Shown here one piece after another: positions 53,016-60,996 of a stretch of DNA of 64,000 nt; position 1 is the stretch's first letter, and every line of letters begins with the position of its first letter. Origin of the DNA: Deltaproteobacteria bacterium (lineage in GTDB: Bacteria > Desulfobacterota > Binatia > HRBIN30 > CADEER01). The notes under the pieces were generated by a model. The model was given only the letters and a program-made list of their open reading frames with translations, had not been told where the DNA came from and made no database searches. The stretch lies in assembly GCA_029262455.1 (NCBI GenBank), contig JAJCZJ010000117.1, positions 1 through 64,000 of the forward strand, in the 5' to 3' direction. Both the position numbers and the translations under genes were made by a program.

Positions 53016-53768
53016 ATGTCGATCGAGCTGACGGCCCTGAAGGGAATTCCTGTTGTCGAACCCGGCGACGACTTGGCCCAGTTGATTCTCGAGGCCCTGA
53101 AGGAGTCGCAACTGCTACCGCGCGACGGAGATGTCCTGGTCCTGTGCCAGAAGATCGTGTCCAAGGCCGAAGGCCGCAGTATAGCGATCGACGAGATCGA
53201 ACCCGGCCCCCTGGCCTTGCAAGTAGCCGCCGACGCGGAAGACAAAGATCCGCGCATGGCGGAGTTGGTGCTGCGCAACGCGACTCGTGTTGTGATGATG
53301 AAACGTGGGCACCTGATCGTCGAGACGGGACCTGGCTGGGTCTGCGCCAACGCCGGCATCGACGCTTCGAACACCGGCGACCCGAACCGTGTCTTACTGC
53401 TCCCCGAAGATCCTGACGCGACCGCCGCCAGCCTCGCGGCGGCAATCGGCAAGGCTCACGACTGCCGCGTCGCGGTCATTGTAAGCGATACATGGGGAAG
53501 ACCCTGGCGCGTTGGTTTGGTCGACTTCGCCATCGGCGTCGCTGGGATGAACCCGCTGCGCGACCTGCGTGGCGAGCAAGACATGGACGGACGCGAGCTG
53601 CACCATACCGTCAACGCAGACGCCGACGCACTCGCCGCAGCCGCCGGACTCCTGATGCAGAAGGGTTCTGGAACCCCTGCAGTCCTGATCAGGGGCTATC
53701 TGTCGGCACCCGGCGAAGGCAGCGGCAACGACCTGATCCGCGACCTAGAGACCGACCTATTCCGCTAG
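53016..53768 (+). CDS. cofE: Coenzyme F420-0:L-glutamate ligase CofE
   Basis: This 250-residue single-domain enzyme (the N-terminal half of mycobacterial FbiB) has DVLVLCQKIVSKAEGR, GWVCANAGIDASNTG, IVSDTWGRPWRVGLVDFAIG and AAAGLLMQKGSGTPAVLIRG. It adds the gamma-linked glutamate tail to F420-0 using GTP. No C-terminal FMN-binding FbiB domain is present. ATG 53016 is 48 bp after cofD. The stop is followed by a GC hairpin around AGCGATCGCT (about 53781-53790) before the convergent gene. Confidence 0.95.
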   Translation: MSIELTALKGIPVVEPGDDLAQLILEALKESQLLPRDGDVLVLCQKIVSKAEGRSIAIDEIEPGPLALQVAADAEDKDPRMAELVLRNATRVVMMKRGHLIVETGPGWVCANAGIDASNTGDPNRVLLLPEDPDATAASLAAAIGKAHDCRVAVIVSDTWGRPWRVGLVDFAIGVAGMNPLRDLRGEQDMDGRELHHTVNADADALAAAAGLLMQKGSGTPAVLIRGYLSAPGEGSGNDLIRDLETDLFR

Positions 53769-53819
53769 GAGACCACGCGGAGCGATCGCTGCCCGCGCAC
53801 CATCCAAACGCCCGCTACG

Positions 53820-56120
53820 TCAAAGTTCGGCGGGCCAGTCTCCAAAGCGTGCGTGCGCCAGAGCGGCGCCGTAGCACGCCGCCGCTACCAGGCCCGCAAT
53901 GGTAAATCCAAAGAGCATCGCGACCACGACACCAAACACCGAGGCCAACACCGAGGCCACGCCGTTGACGCCCCACGCGTAAGGCACAGCACTCGGATAG
54001 AGCCCCTCGAGCCGTCGCAGCCCGTACGGCATCGCCATTCCCAGACTCATCGCGATCGGCGCGACCAGGAGTACTGCGACGACGACACGTACGCCGAGCG
54101 GCAGCCAAATCAGCGCCCGCAGCAGCGGCTGCAACGTAAAGGAACTCAACACGATCAAGATCACTGCGGCCGTCAAACACATCGTCATCCCTTGACGCGG
54201 TGCGATACGATTGGTCAAGGCAGATCCAACCCCCGAAAAAATCAACAGCGAAAACAGCACGACGGACAAAGCATAGGTCGGAAATCCCAGGAATAGGACG
54301 AGCCGCTGGATCAGCGTGATCTCGACCAATAAGAAACCCAGCCCAATCAGCCCAAAGTACATCAATGCCGAAAGCGGCGGTGGCGCGGCATCCGGCGCGA
54401 GGTAGATCGGCGCAACGAAGGCGATCGCCGAGAGGACCGTCAAGATCCCCAACGTGAGTAATAGCATCGAGAACGGTGTCGTTGCAGCCCAGTATTTTCC
54501 TTCGCGGCGCCCGACCGAGCCCAATCGATCCATATTGAAGAAGAACGGTTGATCGTCAGTCGGCGGGCAAACGTTGAGCCGATAGCCGTTGCAGAACGAC
54601 TCTAGACTGTCCGCCGCGACCAATTCCTTCCATTCGCCTTCGTACGGACCGCGCGGGCCGTACACGACTCCCTCGCCACGCTCGCCAGCGAGACGCGTGA
54701 TCTTGTCCAGCTCAGCATCCGTAAACGGCTCCAACCTCATGAGGACTGTCCCGGTCGGCGGACCGAGAAAGTCCGTCCCGCGAATCACCACCATGTGCGC
54801 ACGCGGGTTGTTGATGCCCCTCTGCTCGAGTGCTGCCTGCGCCAGCACCGCAACCCGCAACGCCTCATCGCCAACGAGTCGGTACAAACGCGAAACGTTT
54901 AGAATGCCACGCGGCTTCAGGTGATCCAGATAGTCCTGAAAAGCCTCCACTGTGTAGAGATTATTCTCGGCCAGTGCGAAGCCTTGTGCCGCATTGGCGC
55001 TGAGCGTGTCGGTGAAACCCATATGAATTTGATCGTACTTGGTGTCGCGCGCTGCCAGGGCCGATCTCCCGTCACCAATCACCGTCGTGACACCCTTGCG
55101 GGAATACGGCGCCCCGGACAGATCGCCCAAATCTTCGTCGACGACCCGGCGAATCCCCTCGTTGAGCTCGATGACATCGACCTGCTGCCCTTCAGACAGC
55201 GCCGTGTAGATGTCGCGTCCGCCGCCACCGCCGATGACCAACGTGCGGCCGGGTCCCGTGAGCTCGTAGCCAATCGCTTGCGGCCCGGTGCGTAGAATTC
55301 GCCAGTCCGGCAAAGTATCTCCGTCTGGAATGGGGACCGGCGCGTAGACACGGTCGTAGATGAGGATTCCGAATCGACTTGCCTTCGCGGGGCGATAACC
55401 AAAAGCCCGCGTCAGAGGCGTCCAATGCTCGCCCACCGGCGCCCCTTGCTTCGTACTGTGCCCTGGCTCGAGATAGAGAATCCGCGTCATACCGGAGAGC
55501 CCGAGGAGAACTACCGCCAGCACGCCAGCGCCCAGGGCGCCGAGGCGCACCGTGCGATCGCTGGTGAACAGCAAACCGGCGCCCGCCGCGACCACCGCAA
55601 GCATGACGATCAAGTTCGGCGCCGGCCCCAACCAAAGAACCGGTACCGCGAGTAGAGCCCCCAAACCGGCACCAATCAGGTCCGCGGCGTACACGATGCC
55701 GATCGAGCTCGCGAATCGGCTGATCGCCACCGCGACCACGACGCCGGAGGCAAAAGGAGGGATCGAGGCCACCACACAAGCGGCGACCAGATTGGCGACA
55801 AAGCCAAAGGTCAGCTTGCCCGGCATGACAATGTCGAGATTGACCACGGCCAACGGCAGGAGGATCAGCGATAGCGCGAACCAAACGCACCAGCGCCCGA
55901 GGAGTACCTCCGCCTCTTCGTCTCCGAAGCGCTTGGGCCACAGGTAGACGACTAGGGCCCCTGCCCCGGTGCCGAGCAGCGAAAGTGATATGGCCAAGAA
56001 GGAAAAGTGATAGGCCAGAACCGACGAGAACATTCTCGTCAGCACAACTTGGAGTGCCAGCGCAGCGGCGGTCACGAGGCCCAGCCCAACGAGAGCACCG
56101 CGACGTGGCGGGTTCGACAT
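53820..56120 (-). CDS. Polytopic membrane protein with spermidine-synthase-like SAM domain (paralog 1)
   Basis: This is a 766-residue protein from ATG 56120. About seven N-terminal membrane segments (1-260) precede a spermidine synthase-like Rossmann domain (about 330-540): TLVIGGGGGRDIYTALSEG, VDVIELNEGIRRVVDED, and IHMGFTDTLSANAAQGFALAENNLYT. A second block of about seven membrane segments follows (570-760). It shares layout and many identical stretches with the gene directly upstream. The SAM/polyamine-binding fold is clear; no function is established for this membrane-bound class. The frame extends 62 codons upstream into a Cys/Arg-rich stretch overlapping the paralog's end. Confidence 0.8.
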   Translation of the reverse strand: MSNPPRRGALVGLGLVTAAALALQVVLTRMFSSVLAYHFSFLAISLSLLGTGAGALVVYLWPKRFGDEEAEVLLGRWCVWFALSLILLPLAVVNLDIVMPGKLTFGFVANLVAACVVASIPPFASGVVVAVAISRFASSIGIVYAADLIGAGLGALLAVPVLWLGPAPNLIVMLAVVAAGAGLLFTSDRTVRLGALGAGVLAVVLLGLSGMTRILYLEPGHSTKQGAPVGEHWTPLTRAFGYRPAKASRFGILIYDRVYAPVPIPDGDTLPDWRILRTGPQAIGYELTGPGRTLVIGGGGGRDIYTALSEGQQVDVIELNEGIRRVVDEDLGDLSGAPYSRKGVTTVIGDGRSALAARDTKYDQIHMGFTDTLSANAAQGFALAENNLYTVEAFQDYLDHLKPRGILNVSRLYRLVGDEALRVAVLAQAALEQRGINNPRAHMVVIRGTDFLGPPTGTVLMRLEPFTDAELDKITRLAGERGEGVVYGPRGPYEGEWKELVAADSLESFCNGYRLNVCPPTDDQPFFFNMDRLGSVGRREGKYWAATTPFSMLLLTLGILTVLSAIAFVAPIYLAPDAAPPPLSALMYFGLIGLGFLLVEITLIQRLVLFLGFPTYALSVVLFSLLIFSGVGSALTNRIAPRQGMTMCLTAAVILIVLSSFTLQPLLRALIWLPLGVRVVVAVLLVAPIAMSLGMAMPYGLRRLEGLYPSAVPYAWGVNGVASVLASVFGVVVAMLFGFTIAGLVAAACYGAALAHARFGDWPAEL

Positions 56121-56241
56121 AGATCGCCGTATATACCGAGGCCCCTCTACGAATTCAAAGGGGATCGGCGGAAAACACGAAGCCGCCCTCGGCCGCGACC
56201 GCCGCCGCGAGCAGTCGCAATCGCAATCGCGAAGCCGTATC

Positions 56242-58521
56242 TCAGCGCGATAGAGCCGCGTGCCCGTAGGCGCCGAGATAGCACAATGCCGCGCAAACCC
56301 CAGCAATCGCGAAACCGTACTGCAACGCGATCACCACACCCAGTACGGAGGCAAACACCGACGACACCCCATTGACGCCCCAGGCGAAGGCCACGCCTCC
56401 GGGGTGTGCCGCCTCGAGCCGTCGCAAGCCTAGGGGCATGGCGCAACCCAACAGCAAGCCGACCGGGGCCAACAAGATCAGCGCAATCACTATCCGAGCA
56501 GAAAGGGGGAACCCGATGAGCACCTGCAGCAGCGGCTGCAGGAAAAACGCCCCTGCCAAAAGTAGGACGACGGCGCCCAACATCGCCCGCTCTAAGGCCC
56601 GATCCGACGTCCATCGATTCGACAAGACAGACCCTAGGCCAGAAAACGTCAGCAAGCCCGCCAACACGACCGACAATGCGTAGGTGGGAAAGCCCAGGAA
56701 CAATACGAAGTGTTGGATCAGCACCAACTCAACCAAGATGTAACCCAGGCCAATGAGAACGAAGAAGGCCAAAGACCAGGCCGAGGGTGTCTGTCCGCGC
56801 CGCAACGCCAACGGCAGCACGAGGAAGACCAGCGACATGACTCCCAAGATCGCAAGCGTCCTCAGCAGGATCAGGAGCGGAAAAGGAGATCTCCCGCGCC
56901 AGTACTCCGTCGGGCGATCACTGACCGCTCGCAGTCTTTTCATGTTGAAGAAGAATGGTCGATCATCGGTTGGGGGACATACGTCGAGTTCGTAACCGCT
57001 GCAAAAGGCGTCGATGCTCTTCGCTTCGGCGAGTTCTCGCCACTCGCCCGCCCCCGCGTCTCGCGGCGTCAATACGACATCGACTTCGTTGCGCCGCGCG
57101 AGGTGGCGCAATTGCACGACTTCCTCCTCTGTGTACGGCTCGAGACGCACGAGCACGGTCCCCATCCGCTCGCCGCCCAATTCATCGCCCAGAACGACAA
57201 AAACGTGATCGCGCGGACGGCGCACTCCGCGCTCTTCCAACGCAGCCAGCGCGAGGACGGTCAGCCGCAAGACTTCATCGCCGACAAATTTATAAAGTCT
57301 CGACACGTTGAGGATGCCACCGGGCTTGAGGTGGCCAAAGTACTCTTGAAATGCCTCGATCGTGTACAGATTGTTCTCCAGCAGAGAGAACCCCTGAGCA
57401 GCGTTCGCACTCAAAGTGTCGGTGAATCCCAGGTGAATCTGGTCGTATCGCGTGTCGCGTCCGGCCAACACGGAGCGTCCATCACCCACCACTGTGTGAA
57501 CATTGGGTAGGGAATACGGCGATCCAGAAAGATACCCGAAATCCTCGTCGACCACCCCACGGATCCCGTCATTCAACTCGATCACATCGATCTGCTTCTG
57601 CCCGTGAAGGAGCGCAGTATAGATGTCACGTCCACCGCCGCCGCCGATGATCAGCGTATGTCCGGGCCCGACAAACTCGAAGCCGATACTCTGGGCACGG
57701 GTTTGCAACGTTTCGAGCGTCGGCGGCTTGCCGTCCCTCGCAATCGGCATCGGCGCATAGACACGATCGTACAACACCAGGGCGAAGTCCTCGGACCCCG
57801 GTTTGTATACGCCCATCACACGCGACAGCGGCGTCCAACGCTCGGCGATCACCGCATCAGCGGGCACTTGGTAGCCCGGGTCTAGATAGAGGATTGGAAC
57901 CCAAGGACTCATCGCAAGAACACCGGCCGCGAGGGCACAGATCGCTGCCGCCCAATTGCCTCGAGAACCCACCGAAAAAATCCGCGCTGCGGCGACAACG
58001 GGAAACACCAGACCAACCATCAGCAGAGGGGCCGGGAATAGCCACATCAGCGGCACCGCGATCAAGGCGCCGACTCCCGCACCGACGAGGTCCGCTGCAT
58101 AGGCACTGCCGATGTTCTCGGCATAGCGACTGAGAACTAGCGCCACGACAATCCCAGACGCAATCGGGGGTAAAGCGGCCACACTGCAAACCCCCGAGAA
58201 GGCGACCAGCCATTGAAACAAACCGGTCGCATTCAAGTCGATCGCAGCGACAAAGATCGGGACAGCCAACATCGTCGCGGCAAAAACCAGAGACCACTTC
58301 GCCAAGTGTCCACCGACAGCACCTCCAAACCAATCCGATCGGAGGTAAACCACCATCGCACCCGCACCGGTCCCAAGCAGAGACAAGGAGACCGCTAGAA
58401 AGCTAAAGTGATAGGCCAAAACAGCCGACAACAGTCGTGTCAAAATGACCTGGTAGGCCAAGGCCGCGCCGGTCACAGTACCGACGGCAATCAATCGGCC
58501 TGTCGTCAGCGGCTCAGTCAT
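56242..58521 (-). CDS. Polytopic membrane protein with spermidine-synthase-like SAM domain (paralog 2)
   Basis: This 759-residue protein (ATG 58521) has the same layout as paralog 1: membrane block, SAM domain with TLIIGGGGGRDIYTALLHG, IDVIELNDGIRGVVDEDFGYLSG and IHLGFTDTLSANAAQGFSLLENNLYT, and a C-terminal membrane block. The gap between the paralogs is 121 bp. The leader upstream carries a G-tract array (58541-58613) through which the frame stays open; a GTG start at 58533 is also possible. It probably arose by tandem duplication with paralog 1. Confidence 0.8.
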   Translation of the reverse strand: MTEPLTTGRLIAVGTVTGAALAYQVILTRLLSAVLAYHFSFLAVSLSLLGTGAGAMVVYLRSDWFGGAVGGHLAKWSLVFAATMLAVPIFVAAIDLNATGLFQWLVAFSGVCSVAALPPIASGIVVALVLSRYAENIGSAYAADLVGAGVGALIAVPLMWLFPAPLLMVGLVFPVVAAARIFSVGSRGNWAAAICALAAGVLAMSPWVPILYLDPGYQVPADAVIAERWTPLSRVMGVYKPGSEDFALVLYDRVYAPMPIARDGKPPTLETLQTRAQSIGFEFVGPGHTLIIGGGGGRDIYTALLHGQKQIDVIELNDGIRGVVDEDFGYLSGSPYSLPNVHTVVGDGRSVLAGRDTRYDQIHLGFTDTLSANAAQGFSLLENNLYTIEAFQEYFGHLKPGGILNVSRLYKFVGDEVLRLTVLALAALEERGVRRPRDHVFVVLGDELGGERMGTVLVRLEPYTEEEVVQLRHLARRNEVDVVLTPRDAGAGEWRELAEAKSIDAFCSGYELDVCPPTDDRPFFFNMKRLRAVSDRPTEYWRGRSPFPLLILLRTLAILGVMSLVFLVLPLALRRGQTPSAWSLAFFVLIGLGYILVELVLIQHFVLFLGFPTYALSVVLAGLLTFSGLGSVLSNRWTSDRALERAMLGAVVLLLAGAFFLQPLLQVLIGFPLSARIVIALILLAPVGLLLGCAMPLGLRRLEAAHPGGVAFAWGVNGVSSVFASVLGVVIALQYGFAIAGVCAALCYLGAYGHAALSR

Positions 58522-58540
58522 ACTTCGACTCACGATGAAA

Positions 58541-58613
58541 CCCCCAAGGTGCAAACCCCACGGTGCAACCCCCACGGTGAAAACCCCCGAAGAAACCCCC
58601 CGAAGAAACCCCC
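58541..58613 (-). repeat. G-tract array in the leader of paralog 2
   Basis: Six runs of four to six G (minus strand) recur every 12-15 bp, at 58609-58613, 58596-58601, 58584-58588, 58569-58573, 58556-58559 and 58541-58545. They are separated by TTTCTTC or TTGCACC-like spacers. The transcript of the gene at 58521 would carry this array, which could fold as a G-quadruplex next to the start codon. Confidence 0.7.
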
Positions 58614-58675
58614 ACGATCAACCACCCACTCATCCCAACCAACGGAGACAACAATTGAGTTCTCGTCCCGCCTCC

Positions 58676-59296
58676 CTAATCGTAGATCACGACCGGGGTC
58701 CCGATTGGTAGTGTCCGATAGAGGTACTCGGCCTCTTCGTTGCTAACCGCCAAGCAACCGTCAGTCCAATCGATCACCGGGACGTAGGGTCTCCGACCGT
58801 AGCCGTGGATCCCGATGAAACCTCCCAAGCGAGTTGACGACGTCGGCATTCTCTCACGTACTTCGGCAACAAAGATGTCGGCCCACTGAGAGGCCGAGAT
58901 GAGCCCCTCTTCATAGCCCCGTGCAGCATCGTCAATATTCGGGTAGCTGAGGCCGAGGAAGCGGTGAAAGCGGCCCGACACATGCTTCTCCGCTACAAAG
59001 TATCGGCCAACAGGTGTGCGTTTGTCGCCCTGCACTTCCTTGTCGCCGAGCGGCTCCTTCCCAAACGCGACCTCGTAGGTACTCAGCAGTTTACCATCGT
59101 GCCAAACCTCCATGCGGTGCTTGCTCTTCCAGACTTCGACCAAATACTCTTGTGTATCGGCCCGGGTCGGACTCAACATCACTCCGGCCAAAAGGCTGGC
59201 CACGGCACAGAAGCTGGCCATGGCACAGAAGCTGGCCACGGCACAGACGCGAGCGCGTCCTGTCATCAGAGTCAGCACGGGTCCGGCTTGTAGCAT
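58676..59296 (-). CDS. L,D-transpeptidase (YkuD family)
   Basis: This 206-residue exported enzyme has a signal peptide to about residue 46 (ending SPTRADTQ). The YkuD domain carries VEVWKSKHRMEVWHDG, TPVGRYFVAEKH, and the catalytic region GGFIGIHGYGRR...DWTDGCLAVSNEEAE with the HG and SxGC-like Cys motif. It would cross-link peptidoglycan or attach proteins in the periplasm. ATG 59296 has GAGG about seven bases upstream. A stronger AGGAGG-ATG at 59329 is in frame but closes after five codons with TGA. Confidence 0.92.
   Translation of the reverse strand: MLQAGPVLTLMTGRARVCAVASFCAMASFCAVASLLAGVMLSPTRADTQEYLVEVWKSKHRMEVWHDGKLLSTYEVAFGKEPLGDKEVQGDKRTPVGRYFVAEKHVSGRFHRFLGLSYPNIDDAARGYEEGLISASQWADIFVAEVRERMPTSSTRLGGFIGIHGYGRRPYVPVIDWTDGCLAVSNEEAEYLYRTLPIGTPVVIYD
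59195..59248 (-). repeat. Three 18-bp tandem repeats inside the signal peptide coding region
   Basis: Three units of gctggccacggcacagaa (plus strand reading; one or two changes between copies) encode repeated AVASFC/AMASFC in the hydrophobic core of the L,D-transpeptidase signal peptide. Confidence 0.7.
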
Positions 59297-59311
59297 AGGT
59301 TCTACCTCACA

Positions 59312-59329
59312 TCACAGCCTCCGCTTCAT
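59312..59329 (-). promoter_or_regulatory. Five-codon upstream ORF before the L,D-transpeptidase
   Basis: ATG 59329 follows a perfect AGGAGG at five-base spacing and encodes MKRRL then TGA, in frame with the transpeptidase ATG 33 bp later. It may be a translational leader, or the original start lost to a nonsense change. Confidence 0.35.
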
Positions 59330-59365
59330 CTTGCCTCCTCGCTAAAAAAACTGCATTGATCGGGC

Positions 59366-60547
59366 ATGAGTGAGGAGAGTGAAGATCGCGAGATCCATCC
59401 CACCGCCGACGGGGTTCGTAGCGAGATTGTCGAGACCGTCAAACGCTTCGTCGAGCGCGAGGTAGCACCCGTCGCCAGCGAACTCGAGCACCGCGACGAG
59501 TACCCGCACGAAATTGTCGCCACCATGAAGGAGCTCGGCCTCTTCGGAGCCACCATCCCGACTCACTGGGGCGGCCTCGGGCTCGACACGCGCACCTACG
59601 CAATGATCGTGGAAGAGCTCTGCGTCGGTTGGATGAGCATCAGCGGTATCCTCAACACACACTTGCTTCTCGCCTACATCATTCGCAGATTCGGTAACGA
59701 CAAACAGCGCGACACCTACCTGCCAAGAATGGCCCAAGGTGAGCTGCGCGGCGCCCTGTGCCTGAGCGAGTCGCACGCCGGTAGCGACGTACAAGCAATC
59801 CGCACAGTCGGGCGCCGCGATGGCGACGACTACCTGATCAACGGCTCGAAGATGTGGGTCACCAACGCACGCCACGGCAATCTCTATGCACTGGTCGTCA
59901 AAACAGATCTCGAAGCAGACCCGCCACACCGGGGCATGAGCCTCTTCATTGCCCCCAAGGGCCCCGGGGTCACGGTCAGCCGGGACATCGGCAAGCTCGG
60001 CTACAAAGGAGTCGACACCTGCGAAGTCGCCTTTGAAGACTACCGCGTTCCGGTCGCCAACCTCCTCGGTGGCAGAGAGGGTCGCGGCATGCAGCAGGTT
60101 CTCAACGGCCTCGAAGTCGGCCGCGTCAATATCGCCGCACGTGCGGTAGGAGTCGCCCGCGCCGCCTTCGAGCAGGCGATCCGCTACTCGCAAGAGCGAT
60201 ATACCTTTGGAAAGCCCATTTGCGAACATCAAGCCATCCAGCTCAAGCTGGCGGACATGGCAACCAAGATTGAGGCCGCACGACTCTTGGTTCAGCAGGC
60301 AGCCTCAAAGAAGGATAAAGGAGAGCGCTGCGACCTCGAAGCGGGAATGGCGAAACTCTTTGCCTCAGAGATGTGCGCCGAAGTGACGCTCGAAGCAATG
60401 CGCGTGCACGGCGGCTACGGATTTTCCACGGAGTTTCCGGTCGAGCGCTACTACCGCGACGCTCCGCTCATGATCATCGGAGAAGGCACCAACGAGATCC
60501 AGAGAACCATCATCGCCCGACAGCTGGTCAAGAAGTACGCGGTGTAG
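59366..60547 (+). CDS. Acyl-CoA dehydrogenase
   Basis: This 393-residue flavoenzyme has ALCLSESHAGSDVQAI (FAD/substrate loop), YLINGSKMWVTNARHGNLY, RYTFGKPICEHQAIQLKLADM and the C-terminal IIGEGTNEIQRTIIARQL, with Glu in the usual catalytic position. It oxidises an acyl-CoA to the enoyl-CoA in the cytoplasm. Chain-length preference cannot be read. With the dienoyl-CoA reductase-like gene downstream it suggests a fatty acid or aromatic degradation module. Confidence 0.93.
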   Translation: MSEESEDREIHPTADGVRSEIVETVKRFVEREVAPVASELEHRDEYPHEIVATMKELGLFGATIPTHWGGLGLDTRTYAMIVEELCVGWMSISGILNTHLLLAYIIRRFGNDKQRDTYLPRMAQGELRGALCLSESHAGSDVQAIRTVGRRDGDDYLINGSKMWVTNARHGNLYALVVKTDLEADPPHRGMSLFIAPKGPGVTVSRDIGKLGYKGVDTCEVAFEDYRVPVANLLGGREGRGMQQVLNGLEVGRVNIAARAVGVARAAFEQAIRYSQERYTFGKPICEHQAIQLKLADMATKIEAARLLVQQAASKKDKGERCDLEAGMAKLFASEMCAEVTLEAMRVHGGYGFSTEFPVERYYRDAPLMIIGEGTNEIQRTIIARQLVKKYAV

Positions 60548-60576
60548 TTTAACAAGCTCGTAAGAAGCTCCGCCAA

Positions 60577-60594
60577 GCGCCGCGACTGCGGCGC
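60577..60594. other. Perfect 7-bp stem-loop between two genes
   Basis: GCGCCGC-GACT-GCGGCGC lies between the acyl-CoA dehydrogenase stop and the small secreted protein gene. No U tract follows on either strand. It may reduce read-through or protect the transcript. Confidence 0.45.
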
Positions 60595-60612
60595 AAGAAA
60601 GGAAACAATCGA

Positions 60613-60954
60613 ATGAGAAAAGCGACTTCGGGCCTACTCACCTGTCTCGCGATTTTGATCGCCACATCCGCATCGGCTGACTGGAAGGCGCGCAGTATGT
60701 GGTGTGCAGCGGAGGTTGCCAACACCAAGGGCGGCGACATCGCCCAAAACCTGCAGGACCACTCGGCAGCTCACGAACGCTACTGCAAAGCATGCGCAGG
60801 AAAGATCGGTCAATTCGAGGCGCTCCTGGTCTGTTACCAGGGCAAGGAAGAGAAGAGCGTTGCCGCGCGCAAAGAACTCGTCGAGGCAGGACGCGAGAAA
60901 GTGAACACATTCATGGAGAGCAAGGCGCCCGCATGTTGTAAGCCCAAACAATAG
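60613..60954 (+). CDS. Small secreted cysteine-rich protein of unknown function
   Basis: This 113-residue protein has a clear signal peptide (MRKATSGLLTCLAILIATSASA, cleavage before DWKAR). The mature part has seven cysteines: MWCAAE, RYCKACAG, LVCYQG and PACCKPKQ. This pattern could form disulfides or bind metal or heme-like cofactors (no CxxCH is present). AGGAAA about nine bases before ATG 60613 is a good ribosome-binding site. I do not recognise a family. Confidence 0.75.
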   Translation: MRKATSGLLTCLAILIATSASADWKARSMWCAAEVANTKGGDIAQNLQDHSAAHERYCKACAGKIGQFEALLVCYQGKEEKSVAARKELVEAGREKVNTFMESKAPACCKPKQ

Positions 60955-60996
60955 CCCCTGCCGACGTTCGCGCCCCTCGCAAAGCGCAAGAGCCCG

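Noticed and set aside
58541..58613. CRISPR-like array
   Set aside because: Units are only 12-15 bp with no constant repeat/unique spacer pattern and no cas genes nearby.
59342..60232. 296-codon minus-strand open frame antisense to the acyl-CoA dehydrogenase
   Set aside because: The plus strand carries all acyl-CoA dehydrogenase motifs; the antisense frame is a high-GC mirror.
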